Shown here: one piece after another, positions 11,701-24,036 of the stretch
How positions within the stretch are numbered: the first letter of the stretch is position 1
Layout: each line of letters begins with the position of its first letter
Origin: Gordionus sp. m RMFG-2023
Lineage: Eukaryota > Nematomorpha > Gordioida > Chordodea > Parachordodidae
Length of the DNA stretch: 64,000 nt
Direction of reading: 5' to 3'
NCBI RefSeq assembly: GCF_954871325.1
Contig: NC_088776.1
Coordinates: 36,070,508-36,134,507 of the forward strand
Notes under the pieces: model-generated
Databases searched by the model: none
What the model was told of the DNA's origin: nothing
The model's input: the letters and a program-made list of their open reading frames with translations, nothing else
Program-made: the position numbers and the translations under genes

Positions 11701-11755
11701 CTTTTTTTAAAAACATAATCCATAATTTTCATTTTATTTTAAACATCAACAAAAT
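8736..11755. other. AT-rich, no gene confirmed
   Basis: Apart from the candidate mini-exon at 8993-9015 nothing was recognised in this 3-kb stretch. Short frames are AT-driven. Confidence 0.45.
8993..9015 (+). other. Candidate first coding exon (MATTSRF) with strong splice donor
   Basis: ATGGCTACGACGTCACGGTT runs into AA|GTAAGT, a near-consensus donor at 9016. The bases before the ATG (AACAAAAG) are acceptable for initiation. It contains TGACGTCA-like and CpG-rich sequence unlike its surroundings. No following exon was found, so this may be chance. Confidence 0.22.
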
Positions 11756-11763
11756 GTTTCATA

Positions 11764-12334
11764 CAGCGTCTACACATTAATGGGGGTGGTAGGAACAATT
11801 TGATTCTATTTTTTTGAGGGGGGGGGGGGGGTAAGGGATCGGCATTTAAAGGGGGTTGACTAGGGGTAGGATAAATTTATTGGGGGAATGTCTATTAAAT
11901 TTTTAGATATGCTGTATAAATTAATACTTTTATTATTGATGTATTTTAATATTGCTAATAATCGACCAAATCCATATTTTCTCAAAAAAATTATTTCTAG
12001 ATAATTTCATGCTATCCCTTTAAATGTAATTTAAAAGAGGGTAGGCATTCAGTAAACTCATATTCATGCCAACAATATACTATAATAAGGCATTTATTGT
12101 AAATGAGAGGGGTTATTAATTGAATTTAAATTCTAAAAAGTGGATATTTTAGATTCACAATATTTTGATAGTCGGTAATATTTATGAAGGGAGTACCATT
12201 ATAATTAAAAAGACGTAATTAATAATGTGAGAATATCGATACCGAAAGCGGAGGGTATTTTTAAGGGGGGGGGGGGTAAATATGAACTTTTGAGGGGGTT
12301 TGCATCCAGTAAAAACCCTGTCATGTAGAATATG
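11764..12334. mobile_element. Poly-G-containing hAT-type element with perfect 8-bp target duplication
   Basis: GTTTCATA flanks both sides (11756-11763 and 12335-12342). The ends are CAGCGTCTACAC at the left and ATGTAGAATATG at the right, sharing an inverted TCTACA core. The 571-bp interior holds two long G-runs (about 11818-11832 and 12268-12280) and several GGGGG patches near both ends, with an AT-rich centre. There is no coding capacity. Confidence 0.75.
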
Positions 12335-12342
12335 GTTTCATA

Positions 12343-15307
12343 CCATAATTTTTATTTTATCATTTAATTTAAAAATATCAGTTATCACAATATTCCCCTT
12401 TTTCTTTACATTATACTTCAAAAAAATTCATTCATACTAATTATAATTCAAATTTAAATATTAAGAAATCTTTTCTGTGCTGCAATACATAAAGCTTTTA
12501 TGGATGCTTACACCATTCAATGAATATTAAAATTTACAAAATAAAACCTATCAAAATATATGGTTTAAGTTAAAATCAAAAAGTAATATATAATGGTTCC
12601 TTCATTTATATACTAGCATTAATAACCCGGCAATATTTAATGGTCTCTCTATTTATATGCACATAACTTCTATAAGTAAACCTATATCACCGTAATATAT
12701 ACTGGTTCCTCCATTTATATACCATCAATTATAAAAATACACTCATTTAAGCCTGTTTTACTTTTTATAACTTATTAAAAAATTGAACCCTTTTTGCACT
12801 CATACTTTACTGTCTATCTTGACTTGTCATATTTATTGTAAAATAACCTTTATGAACATTTTTTTTTTCAAACAAAATCCCTTTCTATTACAATTTGTTC
12901 ATATTTTCCTCTTATTTTTTAATCACATATAAATCCATTTTTGGATTTCAACTATTTTTCCTTTTAATTTATAATATACTTAATTCTTTTCAAAATGTAT
13001 ACATTTTTTTTAATTTATAATTTATAATCTATTTATCATTTTCTTGTTTCACATCCTTAAATTAACACCATAATTAATTTCCTTTTTTTCAACATCCTCC
13101 TCCCTTTTCCTATTCCACTCTTTCTATCTTATTTTTCCTTTTATAACATCTATTAAAATATAATTATTTTACCTTTGTGTACATTGCGTTAATACAATAC
13201 TCAAGTTTTATTTCGTCTCCTTCTCAGGGCACTAATGTTGAAATCATTATATATATTTACATACCAATATTAATATCCAAATCTCTCATTTTATTAATAC
13301 CATATCCATACTAAATCTTATAAAATATAAACAAAGGAAAAAAAAATCAATTATTTCTCGAAATAATCTTTATAAAACGTCCATAAATGTCAATTACAAA
13401 TTAACAGATACAGCGGTTTGTATCATTAGAAAATGAATCTCAACTCAATTAAAAGAATATATAAAAAAACATTTTTACTTAAACACTTGCAGTTTATTTT
13501 GGCATTTGTATATTATATAGGCATTTGCAGGTTAGTCAAACCAACATTTTTACCTTTATCATACAATAAATAGTTTGCTATTAATATGATCTATTTATCA
13601 ATATTTTATTCCAAAAATAGTGTGCCATTTCGTTCCTTATAGTTCTTTCCAACCTTTTTCATCTTATCATATAGCCTATATTTCTCCATCGTTTTTCATT
13701 TTTTTTATTTAACATTTTAATTTATTTTATAGAAGAAATAAAAGTATTTTCGGTTATATTTTATAGCAAGAAAAATCGAAAATAAAACTGGGGAAATTAT
13801 TGTATAAAAATAGGTTATGAAGAAAAGAAAAAAAATTATTATTAACTTTTGAATATAATTATTTTTATTTTACTCTTTTAATAAAGAAATCTTATATAAT
13901 TAGAAAATGTGTATAAAAATGTTATGAAAGCTCGGCTTGAATTATTTATCAAATTGCTCCGTACTAATTTTTTTTATGTACGACTTGCCCGACCCGCTAT
14001 AATCTATCCAAAAATTTTCCAGGTCCACGGGCCAGACTTGGCAGATCTCTAATTGATATACAATATTTTATTAAATGAAATTATAGGTATAAAAGAGAGT
14101 AGTCAATAAATGCACTCGCATTTCACTCGGACGTTCAAATAAAATATATTTCTTTAAATCTTATTCATCATTACATTAACCAAATATATATTTTATCCAG
14201 TGTCTTTAGTTAACCTGACGGATTAAAACTAATCGGTCCCATTTGATTTTTGAAATCGGGTTTCATCCGGCCAAATTTTTTTGGTTCATTCAATGGTATG
14301 GGCCGCTTTCATTTTAACAATCAAAAATTATATATATTAAATAAATAGACCTTTTTTTATTATTATTCATTTCAATATCCAAAAAAAAGAGGGTATATGT
14401 GTGTATAGTTCTATAATATATAATAATATAATACAAATTGCGAAGACATGCGTTTAAATCAATAATATTTAAATATATATTTTATTTATTAATATAAGGT
14501 ATATAGTATATATAAAAAGGACAAAAATTTGTAACAAAAAAAAATATTACAAATTTTCGTTTCATTTAAAATATACAGTGGCCCGCCTATATTATAAAAA
14601 ATGATTACAATAGAAAAAAGAGAAATAAAATAGATTGGAATATCAAAGGTTAATGGCAATGTATATTCTTGTGGCGTTCAGACTTTTTTATTGTAAAATC
14701 TTATATTAAAACCTTTGTAATAATTTGTTGAATTTTTGAGATAAAAAAGAAATAGTTGGTCTTATATTATATTAATAATACTGCAATGCATTTCTAATCA
14801 TAGCTAAAAATATAACAAACTTCATTATAAATGAAATCGAGGCATTAATATAGAAACAAACATGTAGTAATAAAAGTAAATGTAAAAAAACAACTATTAA
14901 CAGAAGATATTAGGAGATTACTATTATGAGATTTAGTCTGGTTTAAAAAAATATTATTATTATTATATATATATAAATATATAAAATCCATGCATAAGAT
15001 TTCCTATATTTATTTAAGGAGATTTAATTTTCTTTAATAATTATTGCACTTTTGAATTTTTAGTATGTTTTATAAAAGGAACCTTCTTCTTCGGTTAAAT
15101 CCTTTTCGGCATTTCTCAAAAATCAAACTATCTTTCACTATTTTCGTTATCTTCATTTTTGGAAATTCGGTTAGGTGGTATGGGTGAAGTGTTAATCGTT
15201 TCAGGTATAGAATACTAAATAAAATATGGTTAAAAAATAGTATTAATTTGACCAAGTTAGATTAATTTAAAAGAGAATGTTATTGATTTCAAGGTTAAAT
15301 AATATAA
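12343..15307. other. AT-rich, no gene; one MITE end at 14020-14051
   Basis: CACGGGCCAGACTTGGCAGA leading to TCTCTA (ending about 14051) is the right end of a TAGAGATCTGC-type element. Its left end was not found. The remainder shows only pyrimidine-rich and AT-rich sequence. Confidence 0.45.
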
Positions 15308-18300
15308 TCATTTTTCTAAGTAAGAGCTAGTTTTATTTGGTATGTGAGTAAATAATTGTAAGCATGTATCATTAAATCTCTGGCTTAAATCAAATAACCT
15401 TTTAGTACGCCCATGCTTCGACATTATTTGGAACAATATTTTACATAAACCTAAACCAACCTGATCAACATTGTAATCGATCAATGATATACATCTGAGT
15501 ATTTCTTTAAGTGATGCTCCGAAGGGCCTGAAAAAACCTTCCCTTCCTCTATTATCGCTATCTAAATCAATATTTGTGGTATCAGCGCTAACAGTAGTCC
15601 CATCTAGGGAATTGGGCATAAACCGACCGTATAAATCATCCAAAGCTGTGTTTTGGGATAGATTTAACGCGTTTTTTGTCTTTCCTTTAGATGGCGATTG
15701 AGATTGATAGGAAAAAAGTAGGGGGTCGTGACTATACACATTATTGACCAAGTTCAAGTCATGGTAGGTATTAGTATGACTAAATGTGTCTAGAAGTAGA
15801 AGAGGTGCGGATTTATGTCTAATGTTTGATGATGGTGACGAGGAAATTGTTAGTTTTAAGTGAGATGATCGTTTTTTGCGTCTATAAACGATATAGTTAA
15901 ATTTAATATATTAAAAAAATATCAAGTTAATAAAAAAAATTTTTTTTTACTGTAATATCAAATATAATCCAAAAATCAAAGTCGCGGCAAATAAAAGAGC
16001 TGCTATCAATCCACTAGTTATACTAGCTTTCATAATCGTGTTTGTATTTTTCTCTATATTAAGCAAAAAATAATACAAAATATAAAAACAAATTAATGTT
16101 ACTATCTTTTCCTAATATCAGAGTAAATTTTATTTAAAAAAATAACATACCTATGTAATAATGGCAGTCGGTACCAAAAAAGGGCGGTTTGCAGCTTAAA
16201 AAAAAGACAAAATTATATTTAAAACACTGAGCTATTAGTTATAAACAAATGTATGAAATATATAATTAACGTTATGCCCACTCGTGTCGTCAAGGACGAG
16301 CAAAAGCGTGCATTTAATCACGCCTATGTAGTGTAATATAATGGGCGGATCAATTTTGAAGGGCTTATCAAAACGCCAAACCTTGAAGGGTGAATTAGTT
16401 TGTTTCTTCGATTTTCCTCAAGGTAAGACCTTCTAAGGGTTTCAAGACTGAGGTTATAGTTTTCGGTTAAAAAACAGAGTTTTTACGATTTATAAAAACT
16501 AGCCTAAAGAATTACTGATTTTTCTATCATCAGTGAAGGTTATCAAAATGATTTACAAAAACTAAAAGGTATAGTGGCCAATGGAAAAATAATATCATAT
16601 TCCAGTCTACTTAAAAATCGGAACCTGGAAGCATCTTAAAAATATTTTGTTCTATTTGCTCGACCAGCTAGTAATTGTATGGCCCACCAGAAATTTTTCA
16701 ACTTCCATTTAAATATTATCACCAAAAAAAGGAAAATACAAATTTGCTACATGAGGCAAACATTTATAACCGTGTATTAATATGCCTGAACTGTTAAAAT
16801 ATTGTATTAGTTGCCCGGTTCTGTCCGCCAAAATTTTTGCAAGTATTTAAAAAATTACGTTTTCATATTTTCATATAAAATAATATAAAATAAATATTTA
16901 ATTATATTATGAAAGATCAGAAAATTTAGGTGGAGATAAAAAATTCAGAATGATTTTTAAATAATTGATGCATATATGAATGTAATATAAATTACTAGCA
17001 GCGGCCTTCTTGACAATATCCTTTAGGACCACATGGCATTTGGTTATGGGAAGTTGATTGGTTACAATCTTTATGCTTTGTAGTAAGCGTTTCATTCAGT
17101 GATATTTCACTAGAATAATTGAAAGATATTCGGTAAACGCCCGTTGAAAAATGGTCAGATGTGTTTTTCGTAATCGAATTTGAAGGGTTGGAGGAATTGG
17201 ACCAAACGGAATGATTAGAGAGCAAGAAAGTGCCCCATGGTGGTGTGGAAATATACGAGTATAAAAGGGATGAAATAGAGGTAAAGGAAAAGTTTGTTTC
17301 AATGTCGCCTATAAGGTGGGAAGCAATCGGAGGTCTCATTTTTACGGGAAATCGACGAGAACATGCACCTTATGGAGGTCATGTTAAATAAAAAATCCAA
17401 AACAAAAAAAGATATAGTTGTTATGTATTATTTGTAAATGACCCGAACTCAAATTGGTTGGCCAGACATTCTTTTCTGATTTGGTCGGGTGAGATCCTGG
17501 CTTAATATGTTTGGACTCAAGTCTAACCAATAAGGTCCGATGCTGAATGAGAGTGGACACCCAGACCCAAGCTTAAAAAATAAATCGGACTGGCTGGGCT
17601 TATTTTATTTTTTTAAATGTCCTAATTATTTTTATATTAACTTAAAGTGAGTTTGATTTATATTTCTTCATTCAAGATTTCAAGCCGGGCTCCTGTCTAA
17701 AATCAAAATATGGGCCGGGTTCATTAAAAATTTCTAACCGCATCTGGCTTATAAATTAATGAATAAAATTAAATTTACGAAGCTTTGTGCAAAACTAAAA
17801 TAATACCTAGTCTTAATCCTAATATAATTAAAATTATTTTTCTCAAAAACCTTAATAACGGAAAAAACTTGGTAAATAGGTATAATTAAGGGACACGTGA
17901 CTATCATTATTCTCGTAAAGTTTTTACGGCTTGGTTTAAGTGTCAGTAAACGAGTCGCCATCTTCATATAATGAAAATAATGTTAGTTTCATGCCATGTG
18001 ATCTTAACCCACTTGCTTAATAAAGAAATTATTCATACTCGTATAATTCATCGGCGTTAATAACAAAAACAAGGTCATGTAGAAGGTGTATAATCGAATG
18101 GGTAATGTGAAAGATGAAATGGATTTCTTTTTCACGCGTTTTATGTGGTAGAGTACCGAGAGCGATGAATCTTTTCTATTTTTCAGAAGCTCACAAGGTA
18201 GATGTTCCGTTCGACGCGAGTTAAATTTAGAGGACGTTGACACGTATACAAAATCATGGTAATTATTTTGATCTTTGCGATGATTAGTTGGGTATTTAAT

Positions 18301-18438
18301 ACGATTTGGCGAGATGCGATATGATTCTTGGACAAAACAAGGGCGGATAAATAATAATACATCCAAGAGCATAGAAGAATCCCAATATTCTTTCGTTTTC
18401 ATTTGGTAAAATATATGGTTTGGATGTTCCAGCATCAT
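15308..18438 (-). CDS. Single-pass membrane protein with one EGF-like domain, five exons, family not recognised
   Basis: Exons on the minus strand are 18438-18009, 17368-16996, 16194-16151, 16053-15951 and 15881-15308. All introns are GT-AG, the phases (1, 2, 1, 2) match at each junction, and the total is 1524 bp (507 residues). A moderately hydrophobic stretch near residues 20-38 may be a signal peptide. The ectodomain has eight N-glycosylation sequons, seven of them in exon 2. An EGF-like domain lies at about 245-278 with six cysteines (C-x10-C-x5-C-x4-C-x1-C-x8-C, ending FFGTDC). It is split by a splice site between the fourth and fifth cysteines. The membrane helix is about 294-316 (SGLIAALLFAATLIFGLYLI), followed by the stop-transfer QRKKR and a Ser-rich tail of 190 residues. 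An in-frame TAA precedes the ATG. The short third cysteine spacing argues against an EGFR ligand. Function is unknown, and the first exon is the least certain part. Confidence 0.68.
17440..17745. mobile_element. Degraded GGCC-rich MITE-like patch in the first intron
   Basis: Alternating GGCCGGG/CCCGACC-like patches in AT-rich DNA (for example GACTGGCTGGGC and TGGGCCGGGTTC) resemble the subterminal regions of the CAGAGACC and TAGAGATC families. Terminal repeats are too eroded to place. Confidence 0.35.
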
Positions 18439-20820
18439 TTTAGAGGCGACTTAAAATGCATCAAATTGTCCATTTTTAAATCAAATGTCTATAATGAGAT
18501 ATAATGTGATTTTATAATTGAGTTATTAATTAAATTAATAATTTATTGGCGAGAAATGAATAGATTTTTATACTAATCATAATCATGTTTTATTTATTTT
18601 TTATATTATGCTATTTATGATTATGTATCAAATTTATATGAACTTCTCTTCAGGAGAAAAAAAAGGAATTACAATTTTTTTTGAAAAGGATGTTTCACAT
18701 CATCGAGGTGAACAACATGGTTTGTCATAGATCTTACTTACAATTTTTTAAAAAAACAATATTTTTGTCTTAGTAAGCAAAAGAGAAAATATTCAAATTT
18801 TTCTTAAAGAATGAAGTTTAATATAAAAGCATAGTTTCATCAAAATTCATAAATGGTACTTAAAAAGAAATATTATAAGGACAAAATGAAAAAACTTAAA
18901 GTTATATAATTATTTAAATTAGTCATAAATAGATATTTTAATGCAAAATTTAAACGTTTCCAATTATTATTTTTTGAAATATAATTATATCTTAAACGGA
19001 ACATATCCAAAGCTTAATTCATGGTTAGAAAGAATAAAGCAAGCAAAGAGCTATTTTGTTATAGAATATTTGTATGCCAAAACAAAAAATCTTTGTTTAT
19101 TTTAAAATTATTTTTGATTTTCTGATTATTGGCAGATAAAGTATCTTAGAATATAAAATAAAATAAATGGAATGCTTTGAGTCTGACATCTAAACCTCAT
19201 TTTAATAAATTTATTGTTATATTGTATTTAAAAAAAAGAAAAGATTTTATCTAAATTGTATGATCAAAAAAATATTTTTTCAAAAAATATAGACTAGTTG
19301 GTAATATATATAAAAAATAGTATTAACGTACGTATAATTAAATATATATTATAAATGGAAAACTCATAATCCTCCATCATTCTCACCTGTTTGTCAAATT
19401 TATTATATTTTTTATATAATATGGATAAATGTAGATTTTTCATATAAATTAGTTATTATTATTTGTTAGATTATGTTTGATTAACTAATTAAATTTATGT
19501 ACCTTTTCGTTAAATAAATGTTAATTGAATTATATTTTTACAACATAAAATAAAATTCAATTTTTTTCTTTACCTTTTTAACATATTTTTTGAATATAAT
19601 ATTTAGTATTAGTTAAATTTATTTAATATATTATATAAAATTATTATTGTATTGTAACCGTAATGAACTCGTTTTTACATATTTTTAGACAAGTTTATTA
19701 TATTAAATGTATTTACAATTTATTGTTGTATGTAGCATAAATTAAATAATTTTATATTAATTAATCCTTTACAAGTTACGTTTTATATTATAATATAAAA
19801 TAAATAAAAGGAATTTGCAAAGATGCAGCTGATTGCGATAAAAAAAGGAAGGTTTATTAGTTATACTTTTGTATTATTTTATATTTTTTTTATAACGTTT
19901 GGTAAATTTTATTAAAAATCCCTATAAATTGTGGAAGGTAAAAAATAGGCCAAAAAATTTAAAAACTTTATAATATTTTGTTAACCCACCCCCTTAATTT
20001 TCTCGATACCTCTTATAATTTAAATGTACATGGGTAACCCTTATGTATATCAGGATAGGATTTAAATCCACAAGGTAAATTACTCACACAGATTTAAAAG
20101 GCAATAAAACTTATACTTTAAAATATAATTTGATAAAATTATGTGAGATAAGATAAAGGATTTACAGATGACATATAATTGACAGTGAATAATGACCCAT
20201 CCAGAATGGGAACAGTTAAAAAGTTAATTGGAAAACTAACATTACTATTTATAACATACGAACTATTTAAGTAAATTTACAAGCTTTGAGATTGTTACAA
20301 ATTAAGATAAAGTTTGATCTGGGGAAGAGGGAGGGGAGTTGTGGGAACCTGATATTGAATATTTTTATATAAAATATCAAAATATTTATACAATTTTAAT
20401 AAAATATATAGATAATATTTATCTAAATAATTTTTTTTAACCATCCAGATTTTACATATGTTTACCCCAAAATGTATCATCAATTTTGTTATCTAATTTT
20501 TGTTGGTACATTATATAATTTGTAAATACAGCGAAAAAAATGTTTAAATTTAATCACTGTAAGATAAAAAAAATAAATTTAAAAATGAAGATGTGCTAAT
20601 AATATAAGACATTAATATCTGTATAAGAATGTTAACAATATCATATTCAACTCAAATACCACAAAAATTTTTTTTTAAAGTATGAAATTATTCGAAAAAT
20701 TAAGTAAAATAAACATAATAAAAAAATGGGGGAGCTTGTTGCTAAACCGGAAATCACATCTGCAATATAAATGAGATTCCAGTTTTAACTTAAATAATTT
20801 TTTTAATCTTTTTGTTTTAG
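18439..20820. other. AT-rich, no gene seen
   Basis: No credible reading frame or element ends were found. The 62-residue frame near 20.3-20.5 kb is Lys/Tyr/Leu-rich and looks like chance. Confidence 0.5.
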
Positions 20821-21120
20821 TTATATAAAAAAAAATATAGAAAGTTCAAGAAAATTATTTCGCTGCATTAGTGTTGGGGGGGGGGGTTTATTGGACTCCG
20901 ACTTCACGATCTGACAAGCCACCAATTTAATGCATGAACACTTGATTTGTGGAGGACGGTAAAATCTTATTGTACAATATTTTCTTGTCTTCGAACGTGT
21001 TATTAATTGATTCAAAACTTGCTTGACCAATACATTTATTTTTAATTGTTCATTGTAAAAAATATCATTCAAGCCCTTCGATTTACTTTTACCTGCTCTT
21101 GTAAAACAGGTGTATAAAAC
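20821..21120 (-). other. Unrecognised reading frame with clustered cysteines, possible exon
   Basis: About 100 codons are open from about 21120 to 20821. The stretch reading KTRKYCTIRFYRPPQIKCSC followed by IKLVACQIV has better codon complexity than its surroundings. The 3' part runs through a G/C homopolymer (Pro run), so the true coding part, if any, probably ends before about 20890. The C...C-C...C spacing recalls the end of small secreted cystine-rich factors, but that is only a loose resemblance. Confidence 0.25.
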
Positions 21121-21707
21121 AATAAAAAAAATTTCATATTATTTAGATAAGTATAATTATTTTGTATCAAATTTTTACTTCTAAAATATTTGCCCTAAAA
21201 GGACGATTGAATTATAAAATAAAATTTAATTTAATAAGATAAAATTAAATTTCAAACTTGACCTTATTTTTTATTATTATAAAAATAAAAGACTTGAATA
21301 AATGTTAAAAAAATATATAAAATACAAGAAAAAAAAATAAATTTTATGAATTAATTATTATAGAAAGTTTTAATAAGAGAGGCTTATTGGCCCTCCCTCT
21401 CCATTATAAATAATAATATTACAAAAAAAAATATAATTGACAAATCTTAAGTGAGGAACACGTTTCTCTCAAATAGTTAGCCACAAAGTTTATCAAGAGA
21501 TTTTTCTTGAATCCTTTCAAATTTTCCTCAAATTACTTCCCACTCCCATAATTTTCGAAACTTAAAAAAAAATGTGTTTATAATTTTTTTGTTCTGTTTT
21601 TTATTCCAGAAATCTAAACTGAACTGTTAAATCGGTGTTAACTCTATTATTTACAGAACCAAACCAAAACCGTTAATAATTTTGTCACCCGAACCTCTAA
21701 GAAATAT

Positions 21708-22221
21708 TCGATTGTGGTCGATTTTTGTAAATTTTTTTTTAGAGGATTTGCCCTAAAACCCCCTTTTCTCCTACTCCGGCTGGGTTAAATAGGAAAATTT
21801 ATAGTATCAAAAAAATACTAATTACGGATTCATTTTTAAAATATTAATAAAAATACAGCGGGGATTTATTCTTTAAAATTTTTTTAATGGTATATCATTT
21901 TAAAATTTATACAAATTAGCTAATATGATATAGCCACTAAAATCCCGTCCTTTTATTGTTTATCAGACAAAACAACAAATTTAAGAACAGGGGAACAAAT
22001 AGAAAGAGATAATTGAAATTTTTGATTTTAAAATTTCTCTTTTTGTTTTAATATAAAAATTTTCAAAAAATTATTTTTTTTAGAATATGGGAGATTTTGT
22101 GGAGCTTTTGTGGTATATTTCGGAAATTTAAAAAATATGGTAGTTGAATTGAGTGCATAGATTTCGACTTTTTAATAAAAATGGTAGTCTACTAGTTAAT
22201 GGTATAAACCTGGCAACCCTA
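21708..22221. repeat. Interspersed repeat R1, copy 1
   Basis: It begins ATTCGATTGTGGTCGATTTT and ends CTGGCAACCCTA. It matches the copy at 24037-24911 along its length, including ACAAATTTAAGAACAGGG and AGTCTACTAGTTAA. No inverted ends are visible, so the class is uncertain. Confidence 0.65.
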
Positions 22222-22539
22222 TCTGTGAACCGGTTGGAACACTACTCTTTAAAAGATTATTAATATTCAATTTTGATTGATATTCGGTATTTTTATACAT
22301 TTATTAATATAATAATGTTATTTAAAAGTACATTTTAATAAAAAAAATGAGCGAATACTATATAAATTAGTAATCTATAAGAATTTATTTTCTATTTATG
22401 ATTCATGATATATAATATAATATGATGAATAATTTTTAGTTAACAAATTTTAATGAATACGGGTACTATTTAATATTAAGAGTTTGTATTTTATATAGAA
22501 GTAATTATGTTTAAATACGACAGAAATCGATTGAAGATC

Positions 22540-22617
22540 TAGACAATAAGAAAATTGATTAAAAAATATTTATCGGTCAATTGACCGAATTATATCTGAC
22601 CGGTCAAATACACATCC
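22540..22617. mobile_element. Right end of a CAGGGATGTGTATTTGACC hAT-type element
   Basis: GGTCAATTGACCGAATTA is followed by CTGACCGGTCAAATACACAT and CCCTG. Palindromic GGTCAATTGACC and ACCGGT motifs beside a CAGGGATG-type end are typical of hAT subterminal regions. The left end was not located; CTGTGAACCGGTTGG at 22223 may be its eroded remnant. Confidence 0.4.
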
Positions 22618-24036
22618 CTGCGTAAAACAAATAATCTTGTATGAGCCACCGTCATCGGAAATAATAAAACACACAAGCATAATTCTCATAAAAATATTAT
22701 TGAGTGGTCAATAAAATACCAGTATATTTTTAGGAAACGTCGTAATGTCGGCAAGCCAAAAAATTCAACTTTGAAGATTTATTTGAAAAAAAATCAGCTT
22801 GCCTCAAGATTTAGCGGATTATTTTTGAACCGACGCATCGAAAAGGAGTCGATTTTGCAACATTAATTTTATCGGGAGTTGATTGACCTTTTTTAAATAT
22901 CGGATCAATCAATTTTTTGATAGATTCGATATCGATTTATAAGTAAATCTTATTTTTTATAGGAATTTTATTTAAAATCTTTTACTTGTCTTTTTTAAGG
23001 TTCTATTAATTTACTCATAAAAGACGAAAGATTCAAAAATTTTAAAAAATGTTTTTATCCCAACCTCATTGGATTTTCCATCCTATGTTTGTCATTCTTT
23101 TCAAGAGCTTGGTTAAGTAATACTATATATAGTCATGCATGGGTGAGCCTTTAAAACAATAGGTTGGCGAATTAAAATATTTATTAAAACAACTGGTGGG
23201 CGGGTGAGTTCAAAATATTTTAATGGCAAAATTATTAAAAAGATTGTTTATTTCAAAATTTCATAAATTCCAGTATAAAAAAATCACTACCAATAAAAAT
23301 TTAGAACGAAACCAACTAATCAAATTATTTTTAAACAACGGGAGGATATAATTTTTTTATAAATATATAAGGCGGGCGGAAAAATTAAACAAAGCCACAT
23401 CCGCTTGTGGGTTAAAACCTTCTGGTACAGATTTCTGAATTCCCACTGTCTTACTTACCTATACCTCTATTTACAAATTTTGCTGATTTATAAGTATATA
23501 AATATAATAAAGGTATATAATATAGGTTGTATGCTAATTTCAATGAACAAATATAACGTTTTGCTCTTATAAATTTTATGTATACATAACACAATACAAA
23601 TTACAAATACACGTATAAGCATAATTCTACAATATACTATACAATGTATTTACACAAGCATAAAAACATAAAAGAGACTAAATAAATAATGTAACCTTGG
23701 GTGGTGGACTTATCGAATCACTTAACATATTACATAATGATAAAATATTATCATTTATTCAAAAGTTGACTAAAAAAATTTATAGGAATTATATCATCAA
23801 TTTGTTAAACAAATATAATGTATAAAAAGAAGTCCTATATTTTTGAAATGAATATATGCAGTAGCGCAATGATAGCAGTAAATTAATTTTTTTACCTATG
23901 TTTTAATTCCTTTCAAATAAATGTGATTGCAATCAAAGATAAGATAGTTATGCCATTAACAAAGTTTTTGCATCAAAATCATTATTTAAGAACATGGATA
24001 AACAAAAAGATTATTGGTGATAGCCATGTTAAAATT
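22618..24036. other. AT-rich, no gene; faint GGGCGG patches at 23.1-23.4 kb
   Basis: GGTGGGCGGGTGAG (about 23195) and AAGGCGGGCGGAAA (about 23370) look like relics of GC-tipped MITEs. Nothing else was recognised. Confidence 0.4.

Noticed and set aside
16276-16346. GCCCACTCG ... AATGGGC with an internal GCGTG/CACGC pairing looked like a small structured RNA.
   Set aside because: No tRNA consensus positions, and GACGAGCAAAAGCG also occurs at 47003 in a DNA-element end, so it is more likely a transposon fragment inside the intron.
16907-17302. Two further minus-strand frames overlapping exon 2 of the EGF-like gene.
   Set aside because: They lie in other frames of the same DNA, lack the Cys pattern and do not connect to the neighbouring exons.
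17749-17967. 72-residue minus-strand frame starting MKMATRLLTL in the first intron of the EGF-like gene.
   Set aside because: Direct joining of the exons on either side (18009 to 17368) keeps the frame, whereas inclusion needs a weak donor. It is kept only as a possible alternative start.
18150-18330. Slight resemblance of exon 1 of the EGF-like gene (VYVSTSSKFNSRR) to beta-3-galactosyltransferase starts.
   Set aside because: The following IR-TW motif and the catalytic DxD are absent, and the downstream exons encode an EGF domain and membrane anchor.
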